From: Bradyrhizobium rifense
Lineage (GTDB): Bacteria > Pseudomonadota > Alphaproteobacteria > Rhizobiales > Xanthobacteraceae
NCBI RefSeq assembly: GCF_008123425.1
Contig: NZ_VSSS01000041.1
Coordinates: forward strand, 169,001-233,000
Direction of reading: 5' to 3'
Length of the DNA stretch: 64,000 nt
How positions within the stretch are numbered: the stretch's first letter is position 1; each line of letters starts with the position of its first letter. A model generated the notes under the pieces. The model was not told the origin of the DNA. It did not search any database and saw nothing but the letters and a program-made list of their open reading frames with translations. Below are positions 26,901 to 36,384 of the stretch, one piece after another. The translations under genes and the position numbers were made by a program.

Positions 26901-29900
26901 GGTGCGCACGTCCGGCGCGGGATCCAGCACCAGCGGATCGAAACGCTGCACCCATCGCCCACCGTCGCGCAGCACCACAAGTGGATCGCGCTTGCTGCCG
27001 CAGAGCTCGCCGAGCAGGCGATCCGCCAGGAGCGCTTCCGCGCCGGATCTGGCCGGCGGCATGACCACGTCGAGGACCGAACATGATGCGCCTGGCATCT
27101 CGCGCGGCAACACGCGGCAGACGCCCATCAAGGTAGACTTTTCGGGATGTAGCTCGCTTTCGCCGGGAAGCGCCTCGATCGCGGTGCCAATCGCGGTCAG
27201 CCGGACCTGATCGATCTCGAATGTCAAGGCCTGCGCCAGAAATAGCAGGCTGTAGAAACTTCGAACCGCACCGTTGTCCCAAGCAGCAAGGTCGGCGTCA
27301 CCGGTCGAGCCGAAGAACCGCCTCGGCCTCGGAGCGAGCGCCCAGAGGTGGACAATATGCGCCGGCAGCGCATCCTGCCTTCGCAGCCCCTCCATCAATC
27401 TGGAGTAATCGGCGGCGCGGGCCGGATCGATCGTGAAGCTCAGCGCGCTGCGCTCTGCAAACTGAGGCGCAGCTGTGACCGTGGCAACCCGTCCGCCGGA
27501 CGCGCGCAGGCGCTTGACGATTGCGGTGGCCAAAGGTGAACTGTCGGTGAAAACCAGCCACGGCTTGCGAAGCTCCTCTTCAGGAAGCTGCCCGGAGGGC
27601 GCCGAACGCACGAACGCGGGGACCGAGAACCATCGGCTCAAATCAGGTCGCCGTGTCAGCGAGGTGGTGTGCGTGGCCTGTACGCCTTTGTCGATCCAAT
27701 ACCGTTGCCTTTCGAAGGGATAGGTCGGCAGCGGCACGCGGCGTTGTGAATCCTGCGCGAAGAAACTGAAAGGATCGATCTCGATGCCGGTAACCCAGAG
27801 TCGGCCCACCGCCTCTTTCAGGAAGGCGACGTCCGACGCCGCTTCGTTGGGATGACGAAGCGAGGTGGTCACGACCGCGGCTTTGCCGGGCTGCTGCCTG
27901 CAGAGGCTGGCGAGCGTGCGACCAGGTCCGACCTCCAACAGCGCTCGGCTGCCACTCCCCAGCACCGTCCGAGCGCCCTGGTCGAACCGCACAGTGTTTC
28001 GGAGATGACGGACCCAGTAGGCCGGGTCCATCGCTTCGGCGTCGGTGATCCAGGTTCCGGTCAGGTTGGACACGAACGGGATCGCCGGCTTCTGGAACCG
28101 GATAGGTCGGCAGAAGCACTCGAACTCCGACAGGATCGGCTCAAGCATCGATGAGTGTGCGGCGACGTCGATGTGAATGCGAGTGTGGTCGATCTGCTTC
28201 GCAGCAAACTCGGCCTCAAGCCGCGCGATCGCGTCCACCGGGCCTGATACGACGCAAAGCGAAGGTCCGTTCACGGCAGCAAGCGAGAGCTCGTTGCCAA
28301 GCCGCGGCAGCATCTGCTCCTCGGACAACGCGACCGACAGCATGGCGCCGCGGGGCAGCGTCTCGAACAACTTGCCGCGCAGCGCAACTAGCGACATTGC
28401 ATCCGGCATCGTGAGCACGCCCGAGACGCAGGCGGCGGCGTACTCGCCGGCGCTGTGTCCGATCAGCGCGGCGGGGACCAGGCCCCACGATCGCAGCAGC
28501 ATCGCCAGGGCGTACTCGACGGCGAACAGTGCAGGAAGAGCCAAAGAGGGGGCCTCCAACTGCTTGTCCGCCTCGGCCACCGCGTCGGGCGATGGGAACA
28601 TCAATCTGCGTAGATCGACCGTGAGGCAGGGTTGAACGACGGCAAGGCAGGCATCCAATGCGTCGCGGAAAACGGGTTCTTTCTCATAGAGTTCGGCGCC
28701 CATGCCGGCGTATTGCGCTCCGCCGCCCGGGAAGAGGAACACCGTCGAAGGTTGCTCGCGCGCGACCTTGCCCGTGAAGATGCGCTGCGGATCGCAGGCC
28801 TCCAATTGGGCCATCGCCGAGGCCGTATCGCGCGCCACCAAAGAGCGGCGGACCTCGAAGGCCTCGCGCCCGGCCATCAGCGTGAATGCGACCTCATCGA
28901 GCGGCAGTTTCGGATTCGTCCGCAGATGGTTGGCCAGATTCCGTGTCGCAGCGTCGAGCGCCGCGCTGGTTCGCGACGACAGCAGAAGCAATTGCGGTCC
29001 CGCGTCCCGACGCGCCCGCGAGGGCCGTGGCGGGGCCTCTTCTAGGATGAGGTGGGCGTTGGTGCCGCCGGCGCCGAGGCTCGTGACACCTGCAATCCGC
29101 CTCCTGCCAGAGGTCGCCGGCCACGGCCGCAGGCTGGCGTTGACGAAGAATGGCGAGTCGGAAAAGCTGGCCTGCGGATTTGGCGTCTGATAGTGCAGCG
29201 TGGCCGGCAGCTCGCGGTGCTCAAGCGCGCAAATGGTCTTGATCAGGCTGCACATGCCCGCGGCCTCGCCGGCATGGCCAATGTTGGATTTGACCGAACC
29301 GATCGCGCATGACCGGCGTGGGACGTTGGGCCCAAAAGCCTCGACTAGCGCCGTGATCTCGATGGGGTCGCCGATCAGCGTGCCGGTGCCGTGCGCCTCT
29401 ACATAGGATACCTCTTCGGGCGCGACACCGGCGAGGTCCAGCGCCTCGGAAATGACCCGGGCCTGCCCGCTGATGCTGGGGGCGAGGTATCCCACCTTGT
29501 CAGAGCCATCATTGTTGATCGCCGAGCCGCGTATCACTGCACGGATGCAGTCGCCGTCGCGCAGGGCGTCCGAGAGCCGTTTGAGAACGACACAACCGAC
29601 GGCGGATGCCATCACCGTGCCGCCGGCCTGGGCATCGAATGGACGACAGTGTCCGTCGGGAGACAGGATCTCTCCCGGCCTATACAGGTAGCCTCGCTGC
29701 TCGGGGTAAATGGTGGAGGCGCCAGCCAGCGCCACGTCGCATTCGCCATTGAGCAGACTCTGGCAGGCGAGATGAACCGCGACGAGCGATGACGAGCAGG
29801 CCGTCTGCACATTCATGCTCGGGCCGACGAGGTCGAGTTCGTAGGATACGCGCGTTGCGAGGAAGTTCGGATCGTTGCCGGTGTGACGCAGCAGCCACGC

Positions 29901-30350
29901 GCCGATCGAGCGCAGGACCTCTTCATTGGTCGCGAGGTTGTAGGTGAAATATTCGCTCGCGCCTGACGCGGCAAAGACGGCGACCGGGCCGCCGATCTTT
30001 CCGCCGACATAGCCCGCATCCTCGAAAGCCTCCGATGAGCATTCGAGAAACAGGCGGTGCTGCGGGTCGAACACGGCGGCGTCGCGGGGGGAGATGCCGA
30101 AAAATCCTGCATCAAATTGATCGATGCCATCCAGATAGCCGCACGCCTTGACATAGGACGGGTCGCGCAGCAACTCGGGGCGCTCGCCGACGGCAAGCAG
30201 CTCCTGCTCGGTGAAGACACAAACGGTTTCACGACCCTCGCGGATGTTCTCCCAGAACTTTGCCACGCTGGGGGCGCCAGGGAAACGTCCTGCCATGCCA
30301 ACGACTGCGATGGAAGACGCTTCGCTGCCGCTTGTACCTCCAATTGACAT
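23904..30350 (-). CDS. Type I polyketide synthase, KS-AT-KR-DH-ACP-TE
   Basis: About 2,148 residues. KS is at ~13-440 with active Cys186 (TACSSSLV), EAHGTGT and SNIGH. AT is at ~540-830 with Ser634 in GHSAGEY. KR, with its structural half, is at ~930-1370, with VTGGLGGIGLE (~1160) and the Ser/Tyr/Asn set (FSSVSSI...VDYTAANA). DH is at ~1395-1650 with His1409 (LGEHIVRDGQAVIPG) and HPALLD. ACP is at ~1750-1820 with Ser1778 (LGGQSL). TE is at ~1890-2130 with Ser1958 (GYSGGG) and a GNHD histidine. There is no enoylreductase. DH follows KR, the reverse of the common DH-KR order. ATG 30350 is chosen because AGGAA lies six bases upstream; GTG 30353 is possible. The TE implies this protein releases the product. 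It is divergent from the NRPS gene. Confidence 0.95.
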   Translation of the reverse strand: MSIGGTSGSEASSIAVVGMAGRFPGAPSVAKFWENIREGRETVCVFTEQELLAVGERPELLRDPSYVKACGYLDGIDQFDAGFFGISPRDAAVFDPQHRLFLECSSEAFEDAGYVGGKIGGPVAVFAASGASEYFTYNLATNEEVLRSIGAWLLRHTGNDPNFLATRVSYELDLVGPSMNVQTACSSSLVAVHLACQSLLNGECDVALAGASTIYPEQRGYLYRPGEILSPDGHCRPFDAQAGGTVMASAVGCVVLKRLSDALRDGDCIRAVIRGSAINNDGSDKVGYLAPSISGQARVISEALDLAGVAPEEVSYVEAHGTGTLIGDPIEITALVEAFGPNVPRRSCAIGSVKSNIGHAGEAAGMCSLIKTICALEHRELPATLHYQTPNPQASFSDSPFFVNASLRPWPATSGRRRIAGVTSLGAGGTNAHLILEEAPPRPSRARRDAGPQLLLLSSRTSAALDAATRNLANHLRTNPKLPLDEVAFTLMAGREAFEVRRSLVARDTASAMAQLEACDPQRIFTGKVAREQPSTVFLFPGGGAQYAGMGAELYEKEPVFRDALDACLAVVQPCLTVDLRRLMFPSPDAVAEADKQLEAPSLALPALFAVEYALAMLLRSWGLVPAALIGHSAGEYAAACVSGVLTMPDAMSLVALRGKLFETLPRGAMLSVALSEEQMLPRLGNELSLAAVNGPSLCVVSGPVDAIARLEAEFAAKQIDHTRIHIDVAAHSSMLEPILSEFECFCRPIRFQKPAIPFVSNLTGTWITDAEAMDPAYWVRHLRNTVRFDQGARTVLGSGSRALLEVGPGRTLASLCRQQPGKAAVVTTSLRHPNEAASDVAFLKEAVGRLWVTGIEIDPFSFFAQDSQRRVPLPTYPFERQRYWIDKGVQATHTTSLTRRPDLSRWFSVPAFVRSAPSGQLPEEELRKPWLVFTDSSPLATAIVKRLRASGGRVATVTAAPQFAERSALSFTIDPARAADYSRLMEGLRRQDALPAHIVHLWALAPRPRRFFGSTGDADLAAWDNGAVRSFYSLLFLAQALTFEIDQVRLTAIGTAIEALPGESELHPEKSTLMGVCRVLPREMPGASCSVLDVVMPPARSGAEALLADRLLGELCGSKRDPLVVLRDGGRWVQRFDPLVLDPAPDVRTWLRPGGVYLVTGGLGGIGLELMQHLALHAKARLVCVGRSAMPKESAWDRWLQDHGVDDSTSRRIEKVRALQALGAEVMLAAADVTDRDAMADVVTEATRRFGRINGVFHCAGVLKDQLIALRAPETRSAVLSVKAKGALVLQSLFSDGDLDVLVNFSSVSSILGLAGQVDYTAANAVLDAVAKGRTARGSRTRTVSINWNAWKEVGMLATLVRERHGTTAGDLASAGALLGDCVRDDVEQTVFRSVLHPRTHWPLGEHIVRDGQAVIPGTGFLELACAALAYRPEDRPIDIRDLIFLQPFTVGSGEARTINIRLNREGDHRLVIYGESDEQPYVTARAAYVDSPAVPRQSVSAIRERCRERGEVINGRLVQNFMDFGPRWANLRAINLGEGEALIDLALPAAFASDLATYALHPALLDMATGAAQKLIPRFASHDDFYVPFSYGHVLVRRPVPATFSSHVRLQAADSKSAIFDVTLLDEDGNELVSIERFIMRRVKAFAATPASPRPARPDGPETAEESFLREGMTTAEGLEALDRILGCDVSPQIAASTLDLDLWLDRLDHGGRGTPAEEVNWSIGTPGLVRPGGDAGLRAPRDAIERDLAAIWQDMLGVQQVSIDDDFFELGGQSLIAMRLFNRIRKEHGVELPLSVLFQAPTIAATAALLREAKGLAAIDPSADGVGALPQVRVQDLPSSHGASAAIDHEAAEFPLAADMHSARLPVVPRSLVEIARGGDRPPLFCVHGAGGNVLNFRDLSWGLHHDQPFFALQARGVDGRSSPHTSIEDMARAYIAEIRALRPHGPYLLAGYSGGGVVAFEMAQQLTALGEEVPLLVFFDTFHPQMPMRTVSLDRMLLRLRNEGLGYIKEIVRKRRERVHVARERLQIKMYVRGNKPVPHALRDRQLTDNFGQAAACYRPQPWQGKAILFRAESVPYIYGGGGPYYGWDSVIMGGLNTVMIPGNHDTLLLGANAKVLMGPLNAALDKADSRTPCQSARNERTRV

Positions 30351-30807
30351 CACTTTTTCCTGTACCGGGCTCGCTCCGAGGGGCGTAAATCAGCTGCAAA
30401 GCACCGAATAATTCAAGTTGAAATATGAAGGCGGTTTAACTGGGCGAGGTGCCGCCGAGCCGAGCCAGTCGACGAGATCTAGCTTGATCGGCGTGCCGTT
30501 AACGAGCCGGCTTGCAATCGTTATGCATTTGTCGCTCTCCGTCCATGGGACGCGATCAGATAGCTCGAACTTTTTCGAAACATCGCCAGTAAGGTAAATC
30601 TACCGATGACACTTTGGGTCCCGGCATTAACACCGACTGTAAATCAAGCTCTTATTTTTTTTTAAATTGCTCTGACCTTGTCGGCTATAACAGTTATATT
30701 GCATCTGATTTAAAATATGATTTTTGGCGGTTAATATAACGCCGCTGAGGCTGCGCCCGCCCTTTCGCGGTCCAGGCGGCCGCCCGCGATGACCTTTTGG
30801 GAGTACC
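30351..30807. promoter_or_regulatory. Divergent promoter region between PKS and NRPS
   Basis: The 457 bp are clearly more AT-rich than the two flanking genes, particularly 30590-30740, which carries a run of ten T and ATAAC/TATATT-like words. Both megasynthase promoters should lie here. I cannot fix -35/-10 elements or a regulator site, and no regulatory gene is nearby. Confidence 0.5.
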
Positions 30808-33800
30808 ATGGTTCAGGACAGTTATCCTCTCTCGCCGCTCCAGCAGGGCATGCTGTTCCATCACCTTGAGGCGCGTACCCGGGGCGTGGATGTTGAACAG
30901 CTCGAGATACGGCTCAAGGAGCCGATCGACACCAATTCCCTCGCCGATGCATGGGCCATGGTCGCCAAACAACACTCGATCCTGCGCACCCGGTTCCGCT
31001 GGGAAGGCCTGCAAGTTCCTCTGCAGGAGGTCCTGGGCGAGGTCGTGGTGCCGTTCGAGACGCGCGACCTGTCGGGAATGACGGCCGAGCAGCAGGAAGA
31101 GGCGTTGAGCATTTTCTTGGCCGAGGATCGATCGCGAGCCTTCGCCCTCGACGTTGCGCCGCTCTGGCGCGTGACGGTACTGCATCTCGCCACCGATCGC
31201 CACCGACTCGTCTTCACATATTCGCACGCCATTCTGGACTCCTGCTACGCTTTCGTGGTGAAGGAGGTGCTCGACGTCTATGCAGCTATAGCGCGCGGCG
31301 CGCAGCCGTCGTTCGAGGAACGTCCGGCCTTTCGCGTGCATATCGCCTGGCTTCAACGGCACCTAGCAACGAACGCAGTGGCCGCCGAGGCGTACTGGCG
31401 CAACTTTCTGACCGGCTTCCGCACTCCGACCAATCTCGAAACGCTGCGGATTGCCGCTTCGGAAGTGCGCCCCGCCGCAGGTCACGCCACCCTCGAATTC
31501 GCGCTATCGCCGGCCGACACGGGGAAGCTGCATGATCTCTCCGCGCAGGCCTCATTGCGGACGTCCATCCTTGTCGAGGTCGCTTGGTCACTCGTGCTTT
31601 CGGCGTTTTCGGCCCAGGAGGATGTCGTTTATGGACTGACCAGGGCCGGCCGCCGGTCGTCGATCGAAGGAGCAGACCGAGTTATCGGGCTGTTCATCAA
31701 TACCGTGCCGATCCGGGTCAAGCTGCCCTCTGAATTGCCGGTGCTGGAATTATGCCGCCAACTGCGCGAGCAGCACGTCGAGCTGCGCCGGTTCGAACAC
31801 ACGCCGCTCGTCGATATCCTTCGCCTCAGCGAGGTGCCTCGCGGACAATCGCTTTTTGACTCCATCATCGTCTTCAATTCGCAAACCGACGATGCGCGCC
31901 TGAAGTCGTTCGGTCAGGAATGGCAGCGTCGCGACTTCATGCTGCACGACCAGACCAATTTTCCGTTCAACGTGATGGCCTATGACGGCCGTCGGTTAAC
32001 GTTCAAATTGTCATACGACACGAACTGTTTTGCGCCGGCCGCCGCCGAGCGCATCGCCGATCTGTTGCGGGCGATCCTTGTCGCGATCGCCGACCAGCCG
32101 GAGGCCAAGCTCGGCGATCTGCCACGGCTGCCATCGCAGGACGCCGGTTCGATACTCCGGGCCTGGAACGACACCGAGAGACCACTGCCGGGTCCGCACT
32201 GTGTGCATGAGGCCTTTGAAGCGCAGGTCGATCGCACACCTGACAAAGTGGCGTTGGTCGACGGCGCCCGCTCGCTCACCTATCGCGAACTCGATCGGCG
32301 CGCCAACCATGTCGCCCGCGCGCTGATCGCTGAAGGTGCGAAGCCGGACCAGATGGTCGGCATCTACGTCGAGCGATCGGCCGAAATGATGATCGGTCTG
32401 CTTGGCGTCCTCAAGGCCGGTGCAGCCTATGTGCCGATGGATCCTTCGTATCCCGGTGAGCGGATCGCGCTCATGCTCGAAGACTCCCGCGCCGGCGTGG
32501 TAGTCACCACGACGAACCTGGCCGGCGCGCTGCCGCCTCACACCCGCGCTCTGTGCGTTGAGTCGGGCGGAGAGGCCGGCCAAGCGGATCGATCGTACGT
32601 GGCGGTGTCAGGCGAAAACCTTGCCTATGTCATCTTCACGTCCGGCTCCACCGGACGTCCCAAAGGGGTGATGCTCGAGCACCGCAACGTCACCAACTTC
32701 TTCGAAGGCATGGACCAGGCATTGGGGACGGAGCCGGGCGTGTGGCTCGCGACCACCAGCATCTCGTTCGACATTTCGGTATTGGAGCTGTTCTGGACGC
32801 TGGCGCGCGGCTTTACGGTGGTCATCCAGCATGAGCCCGAGCGGCTGGCGCGCGGGGCGGCAAGTACGGCATCGAGCGCCAGACCGATCGATTTCAGCCT
32901 GTTCTACTTCGCCGCCGATGCGGCCGAGGGTGACGGCGGCAAGTACCGCCTGTTGCTCGAAGGTGCCAAATATGCCGATGAGCACAACTTCTCCGCGGTG
33001 TGGACGCCGGAACGCCACTTCCATCCCTTCGGCGGCCTGTATCCAAATGCGGCGCTGACCGGCGCAGCAGTCGCAGCCGTCACCCGGCGCATCGGCATCC
33101 GGGCCGGGAGCGTGGTGCTGCCGCTGCACAACCCGATCCGCGTCGCGGAGGAATGGTCGGTCGTCGACAACCTGTCCAACGGCCGCGTCGGACTGAGCTT
33201 CGCATCCGGATGGCACGCCCGCGACTTCGTGCTGCAGCCGGAGAACTACAAGAAGCGCCGCGAACTGATGGCCAGCGGCATCGAGACCGTGAAGGCGCTC
33301 TGGCGCGGCGAGGCGGTCAAGGCGGTTGGCGGCGACGGCCAGCCGGTCGAAGTGAAGACTTTTCCGCCTCCGGTGCAGCGCGAGCCCAAATTGTGGGTGA
33401 CCGCAAGCTCGCATCCGGACACTTTCGCGCTGGCCGGACGGCTAGGCGCCAACGTGCTGACAAACTTGCTGGTGATGAAGTCCGAGGAGCTCGTCGCGAA
33501 TATCGCGGTCTATCGCAAGGCTTGGACCGACGCCGGCCATGACGGGGCAGGGGTGGTCACCCTCATGCTGCACACCTTCGTGGGCCCCGACGCGGCGGAG
33601 GTCCGTACCAAGGTGCGAGGTCCTTTCCTGGAATACCTCAAGACCTCGACCGACCTCATCTCCAAGATGCGATGGGAGCTGACTGCATTCGCCAAGGGCG
33701 ATGATCGGCAAGCATCGGCCGCGCCGCAGATAAGCCTCGCGGATCTAGACGCCGAGGAACTCCACGTCATCATGGAGCACGCCTTCGAGCGATACTTCAA

Positions 33801-36384
33801 GACCGCGGGCCTGTTTGGATCACCGAGCTCGTGCCTGGCGACGATCGATAAGCTGAAGCAGTTCGGCGTCGACGAGATCGCCTGCCTGATCGATTTCGGC
33901 GTTTCGGCCGACGATGTGCTGGCCAGTCTTCCCTATCTGGATGAGTTGCGCCGCCTCGCCAATCCGTCCGTTACAAGGATCTCAACCGAGCCCGATCAGG
34001 ATATTGCTTCGCAGATTCGTCGCCATGGCATTTCTCACCTTCAGGCCACGCCGTCGCTGGCGAGCATGCTGGTGTCCGACGACGCCTCGCTCGACGCTTT
34101 GAGCTCGCTGCGCATGCTGCTCCTGGGCGGGGAGTCGCTGCCTCAGACATTGGTCGAACGATTGCGGCAACGCTATCAGGGCGAAATCCGCAACATGTAC
34201 GGCCCCACGGAGACATGTATATGGTCAACGACGAGCCCAGTGGGGGGCGCAGATGACGCCATCACGATCGGAAGTCCGATTGCAAATACCAGGGTTTATG
34301 TCGTCGATCGAGCGCTGCGATCGCTACCGGTCGGCGTCCCCGGTGAGATACTCATCGGCGGCGCCGGCTTGGCCAGGGGCTATCTGGAACAACCGCAGCT
34401 GACCAACGAGCGTTTTGTCCCTGATCCCTTCAGCGATTCCGGAGCTCGTCTCTACCGGACCGGCGATCTCGGGCAGTGGCTGCCCGACGGCACGCTTGCG
34501 CACCTCGGACGTCTCGACCACCAGGTCAAGATCCGCGGTCACCGGATTGAGCCGGGCGAGATCGAGGCTGCATTGAACCGCCATCCCTCGGTGCAACAGA
34601 GTGCGGTCGTGGCCAGACCGGACGCGACGGGTGTGCAGCAGCTCGTCGCTTACATCGTCGCGCCTACCCGGGGCAGCGCTCCGACAATTGGTCATTGGGG
34701 GACGATCTGGGACGAGACCTATCAGCATAGCGGCGACTCCGAGACCGCCGGGTGGAGGAGCAGCTATACCGGCCATTTGATTCCCGAAGCGCAGATGCGC
34801 GAATGGATCGCGTGTACGACCGAGCGGATTCAGCAGCTGCGGCCCCGCCGGGTACTGGAGGTCGGCTGTGGAACGGGCATGATCCTCTTCCGCGTCGCGC
34901 CGAACTGCGAACTCTATCACGGCATTGACCTGTCTGCCGCAGCCCTGGCACGAGTGAAGGCCGAGGCCGAGCGGCGAGATCTAGCCGGCGTGGTTCTGGA
35001 GCAACGGTCCGCCGATACGCTGGCTGCCGTCGAGGGCGGCCCCTTCGACACGATCGTCATCAACTCGGTCGCCCAATATTTCCCGAGCGTGGCGTATCTC
35101 ATGGACGTGCTGGCGGCCGCCCTCAAAAAGTTGACACCAGGCGGCGCGATCTTTGTCGGCGACGTGCGCCACCGCGCGCTGCTGGAGGCGATGCTCTGCG
35201 AGATCGAACTACAGAAGGTCACGTCCGACGCCCCGGCAGGGGAGCTCCAGGCCCGGCTGCGCAAACGGCTCGAGGAGGAACCGGAACTGGTGTTGGACCC
35301 CCACCTGTTCTTGTCCCTTCGACAGCGGCTTCCTGACATCGAGAACGTGCAGGTCGAACTCAAGCTCGGCCGCGAGCCGAGCGAGATGACTCGCTTCCGC
35401 TATGACGTGGTGATCAGCAAGCGCGGCGGGATACCGCGACGGCCGGTAGTCGCGGACACCGAGAAGGCGCCCGAGCCGTGCACGCTGGACGGCTTGAGGA
35501 AATTGGTGCGGTCCGGGTCGACCTCGCTGCGCATCACCGGCATTCCTAACGCGCGGGTCGCCGCGCCGCTGGCCGCGTTGCGCGCGCTGCAGATACGCTC
35601 TCCCGCCGATCGCGTGGGTGACATCGCTGCGGGCCCATCATCCGGAATCGATCCCGAGGACGTGCGCGTGCTCGATGCGAATTATGAGGTGGCTATCGAG
35701 TGGTCTGCCGCAGGACCGGGATATTTCGATGCCCTCTTCAGACCCCCACAAGGGACGAAGGTAGCCGGGACTGCAGCGGACATTGCGGTGACGGACAATG
35801 CCCCCGCCGTGTCTGACGTGTCCGCTTACGCAAATCGTCCCGCGCTCCGGATTGTCTCAGGGGCCAATTTCCTGCCCGCGCTGCGAGAGCATTTGCGAAG
35901 CACGCTGCCGGAGTACATGATTCCCACGGCATTCGTGCCGCTGGAGGCGCTGCCGCTGACCCCCAATGGCAAGCTGGACCGCCAAGCATTGCCTGCGCCC
36001 GATGCTGCGCGTCATGAGACCGCCACGCCGTTCATTCCGCCTGCGACAGACGTGGAGCGCAAGCTTGCAGCCATCTTCCAGGAGCTGCTGGGCGTGAACG
36101 AGATCGGGATCGACGACAACTTCTTCGATATGGGCGCGAATTCCCTGATGATGGTTCGGGTGGTTGAGAAGATCCGCGCGGAGTTGGGACTGAAGATGTC
36201 CGTCGTTCGTGTGTTCCAATATCCAACGCTAGGCAGCCTGGCCGCCGCGATCGCCGGTTCCGAGACCGATCCCGGTCACGTTGTAGTGCCACCGGAGCAG
36301 AACCGTGGCCAGCTTCGCAGGGACATGATGCAGCGCAGACGCGAGACACGGGGCAGCTCTAGGACCATTCAGAGACATCATTGA
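30808..36384 (+). CDS. NRPS with doubly interrupted adenylation domain: C-A(LLM)(MT)-PCP
   Basis: 1,858 residues; GGGAG lies upstream of ATG 30808. C domain ~1-440: SHAILDS keeps catalytic His140 and Asp144, though the first His of HH is Ser. The A domain starts ~460: A3 FTSGSTGRPKG (~610-620) and A4 Asp655 in FDISVLELF. A luciferase-like flavin monooxygenase (LLM) is then inserted (~693-1050). The A domain resumes with A5 NMYGPTE (1129-1135), A7 YRTGDL (~1216-1221) and A8. A SAM methyltransferase is inserted next (~1295-1540; VGCGTG 1352-1357). A10 LTPNGK with Lys1722 follows, then PCP Ser1779 (GANSLMM). The ten specificity positions read D-I-L-Q-L-G-M-I-W-K, one change from a known glycine code. 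There is no TE, so the chain is probably passed to the PKS. LLM insertions between A4 and A5 are known in MtaG/MelG-type modules; combining one with an N-methyltransferase insertion is unusual. Confidence 0.93.
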   Translation: MVQDSYPLSPLQQGMLFHHLEARTRGVDVEQLEIRLKEPIDTNSLADAWAMVAKQHSILRTRFRWEGLQVPLQEVLGEVVVPFETRDLSGMTAEQQEEALSIFLAEDRSRAFALDVAPLWRVTVLHLATDRHRLVFTYSHAILDSCYAFVVKEVLDVYAAIARGAQPSFEERPAFRVHIAWLQRHLATNAVAAEAYWRNFLTGFRTPTNLETLRIAASEVRPAAGHATLEFALSPADTGKLHDLSAQASLRTSILVEVAWSLVLSAFSAQEDVVYGLTRAGRRSSIEGADRVIGLFINTVPIRVKLPSELPVLELCRQLREQHVELRRFEHTPLVDILRLSEVPRGQSLFDSIIVFNSQTDDARLKSFGQEWQRRDFMLHDQTNFPFNVMAYDGRRLTFKLSYDTNCFAPAAAERIADLLRAILVAIADQPEAKLGDLPRLPSQDAGSILRAWNDTERPLPGPHCVHEAFEAQVDRTPDKVALVDGARSLTYRELDRRANHVARALIAEGAKPDQMVGIYVERSAEMMIGLLGVLKAGAAYVPMDPSYPGERIALMLEDSRAGVVVTTTNLAGALPPHTRALCVESGGEAGQADRSYVAVSGENLAYVIFTSGSTGRPKGVMLEHRNVTNFFEGMDQALGTEPGVWLATTSISFDISVLELFWTLARGFTVVIQHEPERLARGAASTASSARPIDFSLFYFAADAAEGDGGKYRLLLEGAKYADEHNFSAVWTPERHFHPFGGLYPNAALTGAAVAAVTRRIGIRAGSVVLPLHNPIRVAEEWSVVDNLSNGRVGLSFASGWHARDFVLQPENYKKRRELMASGIETVKALWRGEAVKAVGGDGQPVEVKTFPPPVQREPKLWVTASSHPDTFALAGRLGANVLTNLLVMKSEELVANIAVYRKAWTDAGHDGAGVVTLMLHTFVGPDAAEVRTKVRGPFLEYLKTSTDLISKMRWELTAFAKGDDRQASAAPQISLADLDAEELHVIMEHAFERYFKTAGLFGSPSSCLATIDKLKQFGVDEIACLIDFGVSADDVLASLPYLDELRRLANPSVTRISTEPDQDIASQIRRHGISHLQATPSLASMLVSDDASLDALSSLRMLLLGGESLPQTLVERLRQRYQGEIRNMYGPTETCIWSTTSPVGGADDAITIGSPIANTRVYVVDRALRSLPVGVPGEILIGGAGLARGYLEQPQLTNERFVPDPFSDSGARLYRTGDLGQWLPDGTLAHLGRLDHQVKIRGHRIEPGEIEAALNRHPSVQQSAVVARPDATGVQQLVAYIVAPTRGSAPTIGHWGTIWDETYQHSGDSETAGWRSSYTGHLIPEAQMREWIACTTERIQQLRPRRVLEVGCGTGMILFRVAPNCELYHGIDLSAAALARVKAEAERRDLAGVVLEQRSADTLAAVEGGPFDTIVINSVAQYFPSVAYLMDVLAAALKKLTPGGAIFVGDVRHRALLEAMLCEIELQKVTSDAPAGELQARLRKRLEEEPELVLDPHLFLSLRQRLPDIENVQVELKLGREPSEMTRFRYDVVISKRGGIPRRPVVADTEKAPEPCTLDGLRKLVRSGSTSLRITGIPNARVAAPLAALRALQIRSPADRVGDIAAGPSSGIDPEDVRVLDANYEVAIEWSAAGPGYFDALFRPPQGTKVAGTAADIAVTDNAPAVSDVSAYANRPALRIVSGANFLPALREHLRSTLPEYMIPTAFVPLEALPLTPNGKLDRQALPAPDAARHETATPFIPPATDVERKLAAIFQELLGVNEIGIDDNFFDMGANSLMMVRVVEKIRAELGLKMSVVRVFQYPTLGSLAAAIAGSETDPGHVVVPPEQNRGQLRRDMMQRRRETRGSSRTIQRHH

